A DNA stretch of 47,265 nt from assembly GCF_042654985.1 (NCBI RefSeq), contig NZ_JBHSMT010000022.1:1-47265 (forward strand). The letters are read 5' to 3'. The notes beneath the pieces were generated by a model. That model did no database searches. It was not told the DNA's origin and worked only from the letters and a program-made list of their open reading frames with translations. Both the position numbers and the translations under genes were made by a program. The stretch is from Paraherbaspirillum soli (GTDB lineage Bacteria; Pseudomonadota; Gammaproteobacteria; Burkholderiales; Burkholderiaceae_D). Numbering within the stretch: the first letter of the stretch is position 1; every line of letters begins with the position of its first letter. This document shows positions 8,221-16,787 of this stretch, in pieces.

Positions 8221-8667
8221 ATGCGACCATCCCGTTCCAGCATGCAAGCCAAGGTCCTGCGCATTCGAGGCTTCTCCCTGATCGAGCTGATGATCGTGGT
8301 GGCGATCGTGGGGATACTTGCGCGCGTTGCCTATCCGTCCTACCTCAGCTATGTGCGCAAGGCGCACCGCGCCGATGCGATGGCGACGCTGGCGCAGCAG
8401 CAGACCATCCTGGAACGCTGCTACGCGCAAACCTTCGACTACAGCAAAGCTTGCGCGGCGCTGCCCATCTTTCCGCTGGTCTCGAGCCAGGGCTTTTACT
8501 CGATCGCCTTGTCGAATCAGGCTGCCTCGACTTATACCCTGACTGCGACCGCCACCGGGACGCAAGCGGCTGACACCACGTGCGCCACGATGAGCGTGGA
8601 TCAAGCTAGCCAGAAGCTGGCAAAGGATAGCTCCGGCAACGCGCAATCGGTTTGCTGGAATCCTTGA
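8221..8667 (+). CDS. pilE: PilE-like type IV minor pilin
   Basis: A 148-residue prepilin from the ATG at 8221, with AAGGA nine bases upstream. The leader ends RG-FSLIELMIVVAIVGILARVAYPSYLSYVRKA, a near-perfect class IVa N-terminus with Glu at +5. The sequence AHRADAMATLAQQQTILERCY is typical of PilE in the fimT-pilVWXY1E cluster. Four cysteines could give two disulphides in the globular head. It is the last gene of the pilus operon. Positions 8668-9042 after it hold no gene. Confidence 0.9.
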   Translation: MRPSRSSMQAKVLRIRGFSLIELMIVVAIVGILARVAYPSYLSYVRKAHRADAMATLAQQQTILERCYAQTFDYSKACAALPIFPLVSSQGFYSIALSNQAASTYTLTATATGTQAADTTCATMSVDQASQKLAKDSSGNAQSVCWNP

Positions 8668-8773
8668 TTTGACACGCGTCGCATGGCCGCTGGGGATGCT
8701 GATTTTGGAATGGGTCGAACGGTTTCGGCTGATCTTCACCTATTGTCCGAGCGCTTCCCCCGTTACAGTTGAC

Positions 8774-8817
8774 ACTGTCAGTTTTGACAGTTACCTCAGC
8801 GCCACCGAGCGAGCAAG
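8774..8817 (+). promoter_or_regulatory. CTG-N10-CAG palindrome plus CGAGCAAG box upstream of wza
   Basis: ACTGTCA-GTTT-TGACAGT (8774-8791) is a perfect 7-bp inverted repeat with a CTG-N10-CAG frame, the layout of LuxR-type binding sites. Nineteen bases later lies CGAGCAAG (8810-8817), then TTTCT. The same palindrome, spacing and box recur at 34632-34674 before the lipoprotein gene. No convincing sigma-70 promoter is visible, which would fit an activator-dependent promoter. The regulator is not identified. Confidence 0.55.
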
Positions 8818-9042
8818 ATTTCTCATAGGAAACTAAAAGTATTTTCGATACTGATTTGCCGATGTTGCCGCCGTTCCGGCCCTGAATTTGGCGCGGAGGT
8901 GCATATTGACGAGATCGGCTGCCTGGCGCAGCCGGATCTGACTTGTAGCGCACGCGATCATCCACGTTCCGGAGAAATATCCGGGCTAGTGCTTGGGCAA
9001 CAGCAGGCCTTGGCAGGCTTGCATTTTCAGGTAAAGGACTTC

Positions 9043-10212
9043 ATGCGTTCTTTTTCGAAAAGCCGTTTTCAAAGATGGGCGCTGACTGGCCTGATTTCGA
9101 TGTTGGCCGCGTGCTCGACGACGACCACCGGGATGCGGATGGGCGACCACAAAAAGGTGATCCAGCAAGCGAGTTCCGGGGTGGTGCCGGTGATGAAACC
9201 GATCACGCTGGAATTGTTGCAAGCCGAGAAAACCATCCGCGACCAGCAGTCCAGCCAGGACATCAGCCACCTGATCGCCAACCCGGCGCCGTACCGGATC
9301 GATAGCGCCGACATCCTCTCTATCGTGGTCTGGGATCATCCTGAACTCTCGACACCAGGCATGACCGCGGCGGCATCGCTGGCATCATCCGGCGCCGGCT
9401 ATAGCAGCTCGTCCGGCGGCGCACCCGTCAGCATGGACAATGGCGCCACCCCGGGTTTCGTGGTCGATCAGGACGGCTTGGTGCAATTTCCGTATGTGGG
9501 TCCGCTCAAGCTGGGCGGACTGACGGAGGCGCAGGCGCGCAGCCTGCTGACCCGCAAGCTGGCGCGCTTTCTCAAAAAACCCGATTTGACGCTGCGGGTG
9601 CAGGCGTATCGCAGCAAACGGATTTATCTCGACGGCGAAGTCAAAACGCCGGGCATCCAGGCTATCAACGACATCCCGATGACCCTGGTGGAGGCGCTTA
9701 ACCGTGCCGGCGGCGTCTTGCCGAGCGGCGATCAAAGCCAGATCGACATCAGTCGGGCTGGGGTCACTTACCGGGTCAATCTGTCGCAACTGGTACGGGA
9801 CGGCATCAACCCGGCCAGCATCCTGTTGATGAACGGCGATGTGGTGCGGGTGCTGTCGCGTGAAGAAAGCAAAGTGTTCGTGTTGGGCGATGTGTCGCGC
9901 CCGGTCACGCTGACCCTGCGCAATGGCCGTTTGACCTTGAATGAGGCGCTGGGCGATGCCGGCGGGCTCAGTCCGTATAGCAGCGACGGCCGGCTGGTGT
10001 ACGTGGTGCGCAACGCGCAAGACATGAACCCGATCGTGTATCACCTAGACGCCCGCTCGCCGGTGGCGCTGGCTTTGGCGGAAAACTTCGAGCTCAAGGC
10101 CAAGGATGTGGTGTTTGTCGATGCCGCGCCGCTGGCCGTATGGAACCGCGTGATCAGCCTGATCCTGCCGAGCGCGCAATCGGTCACCGGCGCGGTGCAG
10201 GCCACCAAATGA
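9043..10212 (+). CDS. wza: Wza-like outer-membrane polysaccharide export lipoprotein
   Basis: A 389-residue polysaccharide export protein. The ATG at 9043 follows AAAGGA by four bases and opens a lipoprotein signal ending LAA-C24-S, so the mature protein is acylated at Cys24. The Poly_export domain follows (YRIDSADILSIVVWDHPELS through FVVDQDGLVQFPYVGPLKLGG). Two SLBB-type segments come next (RIYLDGEVKTPG and VFVLGDVSRPV). The amphipathic C-terminal stretch (VWNRVISLILPSAQSV) would form the outer-membrane helix barrel seen in Wza. It overlaps wzb by ATGA and heads the export operon. Confidence 0.95.
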   Translation: MRSFSKSRFQRWALTGLISMLAACSTTTTGMRMGDHKKVIQQASSGVVPVMKPITLELLQAEKTIRDQQSSQDISHLIANPAPYRIDSADILSIVVWDHPELSTPGMTAAASLASSGAGYSSSSGGAPVSMDNGATPGFVVDQDGLVQFPYVGPLKLGGLTEAQARSLLTRKLARFLKKPDLTLRVQAYRSKRIYLDGEVKTPGIQAINDIPMTLVEALNRAGGVLPSGDQSQIDISRAGVTYRVNLSQLVRDGINPASILLMNGDVVRVLSREESKVFVLGDVSRPVTLTLRNGRLTLNEALGDAGGLSPYSSDGRLVYVVRNAQDMNPIVYHLDARSPVALALAENFELKAKDVVFVDAAPLAVWNRVISLILPSAQSVTGAVQATK

Positions 10213-10646
10213 TTAACAAGATCCTGGTGGTCTGCCTCGGCAACATCTGCCGCAGCCCGATGGCGGAGGGCTTGCTGAAGCGGGCATTGCCAGGGAAAAC
10301 GGTGTATTCAGCCGGCATTGCCGCGATGATAGGTTTTCCGGCGGACCCGCTGGCGGTCCAGTTGATGCGCGAACAGGGCATCGACATCAGCGCGCACCGC
10401 GCGCAGAGTCTGCTGCCGTGGATGGTCAGTGAGGCGGATTTGGTGGTGACCATGGATCTGGATCAAAAACGTTTCATCGAGCAGAAGTACGCGACATCGA
10501 AAGGAAAGGTATTCCGGCTTGGCGAATTCGGCGGATATGACATTCCCGACCCTTATCAGCGCGATCTGGCGGTGTTCCGCCAGACCTACAGCTTGATTGC
10601 CGAAGGCGTTGACGCGTTGACCCAGCACCTCGTGCTTCTCACTTAA
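10209..10646 (+). CDS. wzb: Low-molecular-weight protein tyrosine phosphatase (Wzb)
   Basis: A 145-residue LMW tyrosine phosphatase. The phosphate-binding loop C9-LGNIC-R15-S gives the catalytic Cys9 and Arg15. The general acid lies in the IPDP motif near residue 114. The protein dephosphorylates the tyrosine cluster of Wzc, setting the phosphorylation cycle that controls polymer length and export. Gene order wza-wzb-wzc and the four-base overlap with wza support the assignment. Confidence 0.95.
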   Translation: MINKILVVCLGNICRSPMAEGLLKRALPGKTVYSAGIAAMIGFPADPLAVQLMREQGIDISAHRAQSLLPWMVSEADLVVTMDLDQKRFIEQKYATSKGKVFRLGEFGGYDIPDPYQRDLAVFRQTYSLIAEGVDALTQHLVLLT

Positions 10647-10671
10647 TGCAACCGTTTGGATAATCATTCCG

Positions 10672-12891
10672 ATGAATCAACCCATTCAGCAGCTAGTGCC
10701 AATCAGCGTGCCGGAAGATGACGAATTCGATCTGGCAACCTATCTCGACATCCTGTTCGACCAACGCTGGCTGATCGCCGCCATCGCGCTGGCGGTCGTG
10801 ATGCTGGGGACTGTCTATGCGTTCGTGGCGAAGCCGATCTACGAAGCGAATATCCTGATCCAGGTGGAAGACAGCCCCAACTCATCCAAAAACATACTGG
10901 GCGACCTGTCCGCCATGTTCGATGTCAAAACGGCAGCGACCTCCGAAATAGAAATCCTCCGTTCGCGCATGGTGGTGTCGCGCGCGGTCGACAATTTGCG
11001 GCTCTATATCAGTGCCCGCCCCAAGTATTTCCCGGTGATCGGCGCTTGGCTGGCCGGACGCAGCAAAGAACTGTCGGAGCCCGGCCTGTTCGGCTACGGC
11101 GGTTATGTCTGGGGTGCGGAGCAGATCGAGGTTTCCATTTTTAATGTGCCCGAATCGCTGCAAGGTAATGAGTTTGTCCTGACGGCAGAAGGCAACGGTC
11201 AATTCAGGGTGACTGAACGCAAACAAAATCTTGAGTTCACAGGCCGCGCCGGATCTACCCTGCAAGCCGCTGTCGAAGACGGCAACATTACGCTGCGGGT
11301 AGAGCAGCTGACGGCCAAGCCCGGGGCCCAATTCCTGCTGACGCGCTTTTCCCGGCTGACGATGATCGAAAAGTTTCAAAAGGCGATGGACATCTCCGAA
11401 AAAGGCAAGCAATCCGGCATTCTCGGTGTGACGCTGGAAGGCACCAACCCGACAGTCACCAGCAGCATCCTGAACGAAATCGGCGGCGAATATGTGCGCC
11501 AGAATGTAGAGCGCAAATCGGAGGAAGCCGAAAAATCCCTTTCTTTCCTCGAGAAACAATTACCGGACCTGAAGCTGCAGCTGGAACAGTCCGAGAGTAA
11601 ATACAACCAGTTCCGCAACAAGAGCGGCACCATCGACCTGGACGAGGAAGCCAAATCGCTGCTGCAACAGTCGGTCGCCGCCCAAACCAAGCTGGTCGAG
11701 CTGAAGCAAAAAAGGGAGGAGCTCCTGATTCGCTTCACCAGCGATCATCCGGCCGTGGTCGGGATCGACAGTCAGATGAATGAAATCAATGCTGAAATAC
11801 GGGCGATTACCACCCAGATCAAAAAGTTGCCGCTGCTGGAGCAGGATGTGCTGCGCCTGACCCGCGACGTCAAGGTCAATACCGATTTGTACACCGCGCT
11901 ATTGAACAGCGCACAGCAATTGCGGCTGGTCAAGGCCGGTAAGGTGGGGAATGTGCGGCTGGTGGATGGGGCCGTGGTGCCGGAGCTGCCGATCAAGCCC
12001 AAGCGCCCGGTAGTGATTGCGATCTCGATGATGATCGGATTGTTTCTTGGCGTGATGTGCGCCTTCATCAGAAAATCGCTGTCCGGCGGGATCGACGATG
12101 CGCATGAGATCGAGCAGATGCTGGGGTTGACCGTGTACGCCACCGTTCCGCACAGTAAAAAGCAGGAACTCCTGCATCGGCAGTTGCTGACCAAGTCGTC
12201 GCAATCGTTGGTGTTGGCGCAAACCGACCCCACGGATACGGCGATCGAGAGCTTGCGCAGCTTGCGCACCTCGCTGCAATTTTCAATGCTGGATGCCAAA
12301 AGCAATATACTGCTGATCACCGGCCCCACGCCGGGCTTGGGAAAATCATTTGTTTCAGTCAATTTTGCCGCGGTGCTGGCAGCGGCCGGCAAAAAAATCC
12401 TGCTGATCGACGCCGACTTGCGCAAGGGCTATCTGCACCAATACTTCAACATAGGGCGGGGGAAGGGGCTATCCGACCTGGTGGCGGGAAGCTGCAGCCT
12501 GGAACAAGCCCTGAGCAAAGGGGTGCTTGAGAACGTCGACTTTATTTCCACCGGCAGCTTGCCGCCCAACCCGTCGGAATTGCTATTGCATGGAAATATC
12601 GAGCGCCTGTTGCAATCGCTGTCGGCCATGTACGACTACATCGTGATCGATACCTCGCCGGTGCTGGCGGTGTCGGACACATTCATTCTCGGTCCGTTCG
12701 CCGGCGCCATCTTCATGATCACGCGTGCCGGCCAGAGCACGATGGGGGAAATCAAGGAATCGATCAAGCGCTGGAGCCAGACCGGGGTGCCGGTCAAGGG
12801 CATTATTTTCAACGATCTCAGGCGCCGCCCGGGTGCTTACGGATATGGATATAAATATGGGAAGTATCGTTACGCCGAATATAAATACTGA
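10672..12891 (+). CDS. wzc: Wzc-like tyrosine autokinase / polysaccharide co-polymerase
   Basis: A 739-residue fused polysaccharide co-polymerase and bacterial tyrosine kinase. The Wzz domain begins after an N-terminal membrane helix (about residues 34-54), continues through a long periplasmic coiled coil (SFLEKQLPDLKLQLEQSESK) and ends at a second helix near 446-466. The cytoplasmic kinase carries Walker A GPTPGLGKS (about 551), Walker A' LLIDADLRKG (about 577) and Walker B YIVIDTSP (about 656). The last 17 residues form a tyrosine cluster (YGYGYKYGKYRYAEYKY), the autophosphorylation tail and Wzb substrate. It follows wzb by 25 bases. Confidence 0.95.
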   Translation: MNQPIQQLVPISVPEDDEFDLATYLDILFDQRWLIAAIALAVVMLGTVYAFVAKPIYEANILIQVEDSPNSSKNILGDLSAMFDVKTAATSEIEILRSRMVVSRAVDNLRLYISARPKYFPVIGAWLAGRSKELSEPGLFGYGGYVWGAEQIEVSIFNVPESLQGNEFVLTAEGNGQFRVTERKQNLEFTGRAGSTLQAAVEDGNITLRVEQLTAKPGAQFLLTRFSRLTMIEKFQKAMDISEKGKQSGILGVTLEGTNPTVTSSILNEIGGEYVRQNVERKSEEAEKSLSFLEKQLPDLKLQLEQSESKYNQFRNKSGTIDLDEEAKSLLQQSVAAQTKLVELKQKREELLIRFTSDHPAVVGIDSQMNEINAEIRAITTQIKKLPLLEQDVLRLTRDVKVNTDLYTALLNSAQQLRLVKAGKVGNVRLVDGAVVPELPIKPKRPVVIAISMMIGLFLGVMCAFIRKSLSGGIDDAHEIEQMLGLTVYATVPHSKKQELLHRQLLTKSSQSLVLAQTDPTDTAIESLRSLRTSLQFSMLDAKSNILLITGPTPGLGKSFVSVNFAAVLAAAGKKILLIDADLRKGYLHQYFNIGRGKGLSDLVAGSCSLEQALSKGVLENVDFISTGSLPPNPSELLLHGNIERLLQSLSAMYDYIVIDTSPVLAVSDTFILGPFAGAIFMITRAGQSTMGEIKESIKRWSQTGVPVKGIIFNDLRRRPGAYGYGYKYGKYRYAEYKY

Positions 12892-12920
12892 AAAATAATG
12901 ACTATTTTGCGGAGACAGGA

Positions 12921-13046
12921 ATGCATAGAAGAAGCCAGACAAGAAATATTTTTCATCAGTCGCGAAAAACGCGTCGCTCGATTTTCTTATATGGCCTGTT
13001 GATGGCGTTTGCCGCGACAGGCGTTTTTATTTTGATCCAGTCGTAA
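12921..13046 (+). CDS. Small single-pass membrane protein, 41 aa, downstream of wzc
   Basis: An ORF of 41 residues starting at an ATG directly after GGAGACAGGA, a strong ribosome-binding site, 29 bases past the wzc stop and on the same strand. The N-terminal half is very basic (MHRRSQTRNIFHQSRKTRR). The C-terminal half is one hydrophobic helix (SIFLYGLLMAFAATGVFILI), predicting an inner-membrane protein with a positive cytoplasmic tail. No family is recognised. Position in the wza-wzb-wzc operon suggests a role in export or Wzc control, but that is inference. Confidence 0.55.
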   Translation: MHRRSQTRNIFHQSRKTRRSIFLYGLLMAFAATGVFILIQS

Positions 13047-13062
13047 ATAGGGCGTATCCAAA

Positions 13063-13144
13063 GTAGGGTGGATGAGCGCAGCGTTATCCACCGTTTCGGA
13101 TGCGTCAAACCCAGCTAAAGCGCTGCGCTCATCTTCCCGTCCTA
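13063..13144. repeat. REP-like composite repeat, diverged copy 3
   Basis: GTAGGGTGGATGAGCGCAGC (13063 on) and an inverted arm (AGCGCTGCGCTCATC near 13119-13133) resemble the repeat at 1504-1628. It lies between the convergent 41-aa ORF and the wecG-like gene and overlaps the last codons of the latter. It may act as a two-way transcription stop, but no T-tract is seen. Confidence 0.65.
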
Positions 13145-13905
13145 TCGTTCTTGAACAGGGCAGCCGCGATCAATTGTTTTGAAATGCCGAAAATAAAAAG
13201 CGAATTGCTCACTACATAGCGCTTCAATAATCGACGCGGCTCGGTGCCAAGGCGGTACAGCCATTCCAGCCCGTTGCGCTGCATCCATGGCGGCGCTCGT
13301 TTGACAGTGCCCGCATGGTAGTCGAACGCAGCGCCGACGCCGATCATCACCGCGTTGATCCGGCCGCGATGCGCCGCCATCCATTTTTCCTGCTTGGGGC
13401 AACCCAGTCCGACCAAGACTATGCGCGCGCCGGAGTGGTTGATGATCGCCACTTCTTGTTCGTCTTCCAGCGCCGAGGGCGGACCGAAAGACGGCGAATA
13501 ACTGCCGGCTCGCTGCAAGCGCGGGAACTGCCCGGCAACCGTCGCATTCAATGCGCGCAAGGTAGCCTCGGTACTGCCGTAAAAGAAAACGCTCTGGCCG
13601 ATCCGTTCCGCTTCGGCCAGATAGCGCCACATCAAATCCGGCCCATTGATGCGCTGCTGCGATGGAAAGCCCAGCATCCGCAAGGACCAGGCCACGGGCG
13701 CGCCGTCAGGGGCCGCCATATCGGCCTGGTTGAGCGCCGCTTCGAACTCGGGATCGAGCGTGGCGGTCACCACCGAATGCGCATTGCACATGCAGACATA
13801 GCGGGACTCGCGCGCGGCGCCCCACACCACGATTTGTCTGACTGCATCGTTCCAGGACAAGGCGTCGACGAATGCCCCGAGCACTTGCTTGCCTTTACGC
13901 GACAT
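13129..13905 (-). CDS. wecG: WecG/TagA/CpsF-family glycosyltransferase
   Basis: A 258-residue GT26-type glycosyltransferase. Family signatures are CMCNAHSVVTATLDPEF near the N-terminus, ADMAAPDGAPVAWSLRMLG, RINGPDLMWRYL, VFFYGSTE, LVGLGCPKQEKWM and GVGAAFDYHAGTVKRAP. Members such as WecG and TagA add ManNAc or ManNAcA to undecaprenyl-PP-GlcNAc, which fits the WecA-like initiating enzyme and the UDP-HexNAc dehydrogenase found further right. The gene runs against the wza operon. Its last residues (DRTGR) are encoded inside a REP-like repeat, so the C-terminus may have been altered by that element. The sugar donor is not established. Confidence 0.9.
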   Translation of the reverse strand: MSRKGKQVLGAFVDALSWNDAVRQIVVWGAARESRYVCMCNAHSVVTATLDPEFEAALNQADMAAPDGAPVAWSLRMLGFPSQQRINGPDLMWRYLAEAERIGQSVFFYGSTEATLRALNATVAGQFPRLQRAGSYSPSFGPPSALEDEQEVAIINHSGARIVLVGLGCPKQEKWMAAHRGRINAVMIGVGAAFDYHAGTVKRAPPWMQRNGLEWLYRLGTEPRRLLKRYVVSNSLFIFGISKQLIAAALFKNDRTGR

Positions 13906-13930
13906 GGCGTTCTCCCAGGGTTGCCGCTAT

Positions 13931-14082
13931 GGGGCACCTTAAAAACCTACTGCAGAGTTTGGCAAGCCCGCCAATCTCTGGGCTGTGATGCTCACCCACT
14001 CCGTACGGCTGCAGGTGTTGCAACTTCGTCGCCCAGACCTTGGGCCGCTCGCTACGGTTTTTAGAGGCGCCCTACGGCATCC
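13931..14082. repeat. Dispersed inverted-repeat element, copy A
   Basis: The left end GGGGCACCTTAAAAACC and right end GGTTTTTAGAGGCGCCC are imperfect inverted repeats around GC-rich sequence with no ORF. Parts of the interior (AAGCCCGCCAATCT, GGGCCGCTCGCTACGG) match copy D at 38623-38711, and in reverse orientation copies B and C. It fills most of the gap between the convergently placed wecG-like and beta-rich protein genes. Confidence 0.7.
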
Positions 14083-14095
14083 GCATAATGAAAAC

Positions 14096-16024
14096 TTAAT
14101 GCGGCATTGAAAATAGTCTTCCTTCATCTCCAAATAGCCAAGTGCATCTGGTCGTCTTCAATATGCCGGTCGCCCGCCCTTTGAAGGAGAATCTGTCCGT
14201 CAAGCGCGTCAAGCGAGTGCCGTCAAATGACAACACGTCGCCGCCTTGCATGGCAATCAGCCACTGCGTGCCGCTCCACGCTACTGCCAGCGGAGTGCTG
14301 CTCAATAGCCCGTTCGGCAAGTCTTCCGACCCACCGGATGCGATCAGCCTGCCCATGCCGAATGGAGTGGGATTAGTCACTGCCGTCACGTTGGCGACGG
14401 CGGATACCAAGGTCGTCACCGTCGAGACTGCCGCCAACGCGGCAAATCCCGCCGTCTGGGCTATGGCAGGAACTGTTATGGTGGCGGCAGACCCCACTAC
14501 AGCAGTCTCGGTCGTCTGATATTGCATCATCCCGCTGCTTACCACCGTTCCTGCCGGTATCGTAGTGGCGCTACTGGTCGTGAATTGCAGTGAGCCAGTG
14601 GCATATTGCTGGGTTGTATCCCATTCGGCGATGTATAAAGAAGCTCCAAAACCGGCCAGCAACAGTTTGCGCGATGTTGGATCGAATCCTATGCCGAAAA
14701 TTGCCGTCGAAGACCCGCTCCCGCCTAGCTGTGCAGTCGTACCCGGCAAGTAACTACCTAATTTGCTGCCTTGGAAGGTGTCGAGGTTAAAGGAATGGAA
14801 TTTTAATCCGGTAGCTGAACCGCCGACTGCATAGAGGTGGCGGTCCGTATACACACCGTCATATATCGCGTCTCCTCCTGCAGAAAAAGATGCGTTGGAC
14901 GTATAGGACGCGAGAGATGCGGACGAGCCGGACTCGCTTAGAAAGCCAATAAAACCCAAACTTCCCATCACCCAGGCATTGGCTGAGCCGCTGGCCTTGA
15001 CCATCTTGTTGACATTGGAAGGAGGCGTGCCGCGGATGCTTCCGTAGCTATTTGAAGTCCTGTCCCATCTGATGATTTTCCCGGTCGAGGTACCGAAAAA
15101 TATAATTTCGTGCCCATAAATATTCAAGCCGACGTTGCATATGGCGGTAATATTATCGGCCAGGACCAATCCCGGGCAGGTCAAAGTAGTGATGAATGTC
15201 TGCCCATCCCATTCGGAAATCAATCCTCCGTTACCGGAAATGATCAGATGTCCGTCCAATGTTTCGGCGGCCACGTAGATGCAGTTGCCTAACCATGACG
15301 GCGGTCCTTCTGCTGTACCGCCGCTCCAATCGACAATTTCGGAGCCAACTCGTTGCGCTTTGGGGATCGCGCCGAGCAGCCGCCAATCCTGGACGCTTAA
15401 GATACCTGTTGATACCACCTCAAATGTGGCGAGTTTGACTTCGTCTGCGGCGTAGGTATTGTCGCTGGCATAGACGACCGTCCCGGAGGAATTGATCTTA
15501 AGATGGTTGCGGAATTGTTTTTCAGTCAGGGTAATCGTCACCCCGGGATTGCCTAAGGTTCCGCTTATTGGCGCAATGCCGGTAATCGACGCAAGATATT
15601 TATTGGAAGCTGTAGTGGCTGAATTGCCATTGGCAACGGATGCGATGGTCACTACATCCGACAATACATAGCCACGCTCATCCAGACCATTCACCGTAAG
15701 ACTGCCGCTGACGGCGTTGCCGCTGGCGTTCGATACCGTGACGTTAAATTTTGATAGTATCTGCGCTGTTTGGACAAGCGTCACGGTACCCGAGTCTATT
15801 GTCGCAAGCGTCAGCGATGGCGTTGTCGGAGTTAAAGTTTGCTGCGCAATATTGAACGTGTTGCCTCTTAAGACTGCCACCTGAGCCGGGATGGTTAAGG
15901 TGCCGCCCGAGTATGTTACTGCCCCACTGCTTGACACCAGAAAGCTTTGCGGGGCGATAGCGGCGGGATCGTGCCCGCCAGTGTCGAATGCTACCAAATC
16001 GTGAAGCGTAGGCGCTTTAGTCAT
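14096..16024 (-). CDS. Large beta-rich protein, possibly phage-tail-like
   Basis: A 642-residue protein rich in Ser, Thr, Gly and Ala with no signal peptide or membrane helix. Residues about 30-210 are beta-sandwich-like, with repeated short strands (YSGGTLTIPAQVAVLRG, ATIDSGTVTLV). Residues about 230-460 look like a propeller, with turns such as GHLIISGNGGLISEWDG, IIFFGTSTGKIIRWD and ANAWVMGSLGFIGFLSE. The ending (WLIAMQGGDVLSFDG, WLFGDEGRLFSM) repeats that pattern. The lack of a secretion signal, the composition and the overlapping small upstream ORF resemble phage tail or receptor-binding genes, but no family is identified. The gene is an outlier between export and biosynthesis genes. Confidence 0.7.
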   Translation of the reverse strand: MTKAPTLHDLVAFDTGGHDPAAIAPQSFLVSSSGAVTYSGGTLTIPAQVAVLRGNTFNIAQQTLTPTTPSLTLATIDSGTVTLVQTAQILSKFNVTVSNASGNAVSGSLTVNGLDERGYVLSDVVTIASVANGNSATTASNKYLASITGIAPISGTLGNPGVTITLTEKQFRNHLKINSSGTVVYASDNTYAADEVKLATFEVVSTGILSVQDWRLLGAIPKAQRVGSEIVDWSGGTAEGPPSWLGNCIYVAAETLDGHLIISGNGGLISEWDGQTFITTLTCPGLVLADNITAICNVGLNIYGHEIIFFGTSTGKIIRWDRTSNSYGSIRGTPPSNVNKMVKASGSANAWVMGSLGFIGFLSESGSSASLASYTSNASFSAGGDAIYDGVYTDRHLYAVGGSATGLKFHSFNLDTFQGSKLGSYLPGTTAQLGGSGSSTAIFGIGFDPTSRKLLLAGFGASLYIAEWDTTQQYATGSLQFTTSSATTIPAGTVVSSGMMQYQTTETAVVGSAATITVPAIAQTAGFAALAAVSTVTTLVSAVANVTAVTNPTPFGMGRLIASGGSEDLPNGLLSSTPLAVAWSGTQWLIAMQGGDVLSFDGTRLTRLTDRFSFKGRATGILKTTRCTWLFGDEGRLFSMPH

Positions 16025-16284
16025 TGCTTCACTCCCTCAGAAATAGTCGCGACGTTGGATCCGGTATAAGTCAAAGTCCACGTGTAAGCGCTGTCAAGAC
16101 AGGTGCTGGGGTGAATTTTGTCGCGATATTGAAGAATGGCTATCATCGTACGCTCCAACAATATGTGGATCGGCCTATGGGGCACTCGATATATCGAGGT
16201 TCTATAGACTGTAACGGCGCCATTGAATTTCACAACTGGCATTTCTGATAGGTTGCCCCAGACAATCGCTCGGCGGGACGGCAT
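16021..16284 (-). CDS. Hypothetical protein, 87 aa, coupled to the beta-rich protein
   Basis: A small ORF whose stop overlaps the start of the 642-residue protein by ATGA, so the two are probably translated together. It ends CLDSAYTWTLTYTGSNVATISEGVKQ, a beta-hairpin-like tail resembling strand repeats in phage structural proteins. Neither the ATG at 16284 nor that at 16242 (MPVVKFNG) has a clear ribosome-binding site, so the start is open. No family is recognised. The 16285-16553 stretch upstream holds no gene that I can support. Confidence 0.5.
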   Translation of the reverse strand: MPSRRAIVWGNLSEMPVVKFNGAVTVYRTSIYRVPHRPIHILLERTMIAILQYRDKIHPSTCLDSAYTWTLTYTGSNVATISEGVKQ

Positions 16285-16553
16285 GCATCTGTTATTGGCG
16301 GACGGCGTCTCAAGGCCCGCGCTTCAGTGAGGAGATATCGCGCGTTATTTTGCGAAGGCTAGTCGGCGCAGGAGTTGTTGGGATGGCGAGCGGGGCGTCG
16401 ACACTGCGTGCCGCGATGCGTGTGTACTGCCATTGAATAGTCCCGGCAGTAATCGAAGAATTTTGTTTTGGTAGTTTGGCTGGTCAGGCGTCGATCCATC
16501 CGTGCAGATGGAGAAAATTACAAGCCAGCCCGGTTAGCGTTTGCCTGCGAACC

Positions 16554-16787
16554 TCATTTTTTTTTCCACCAGTCACCGAACCAAGAAACCAGATGGCATA
16601 GCACGCCGGCCGCAAGCAGGTAATCTGACGCCGGCCTCATGCTCAGCGCGAAGGCGACCAGGCCAATAATGAAACTGCAAGTGCCGATCAGTCGAATGCC
16701 GATGTCGATCATGGTTGAACGGTCCATTTTCCGCTTGTTGTGTGCTACGGCGGGTTGGAAGGCACTATCTTGTGATTTGACTTTCAT
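16554..16787 (-). CDS. Small membrane protein, 77 aa
   Basis: From the ATG at 16787 this reads as 77 residues: a polar, basic N-terminus (MKVKSQDSAFQPAVAHNKRK), two hydrophobic helices (IGIRLIGTCSFIIGLVAFAL and YLLAAGVLCHLVSWFG) and a WWKKK tail. The frame is open upstream to 16955, but that part is not protein-like and the later start has purine-rich sequence before it. It is probably a two-pass inner-membrane protein. The family is not recognised. It is transcribed away from the polysaccharide operon. Confidence 0.5.
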   Translation of the reverse strand: MKVKSQDSAFQPAVAHNKRKMDRSTMIDIGIRLIGTCSFIIGLVAFALSMRPASDYLLAAGVLCHLVSWFGDWWKKK

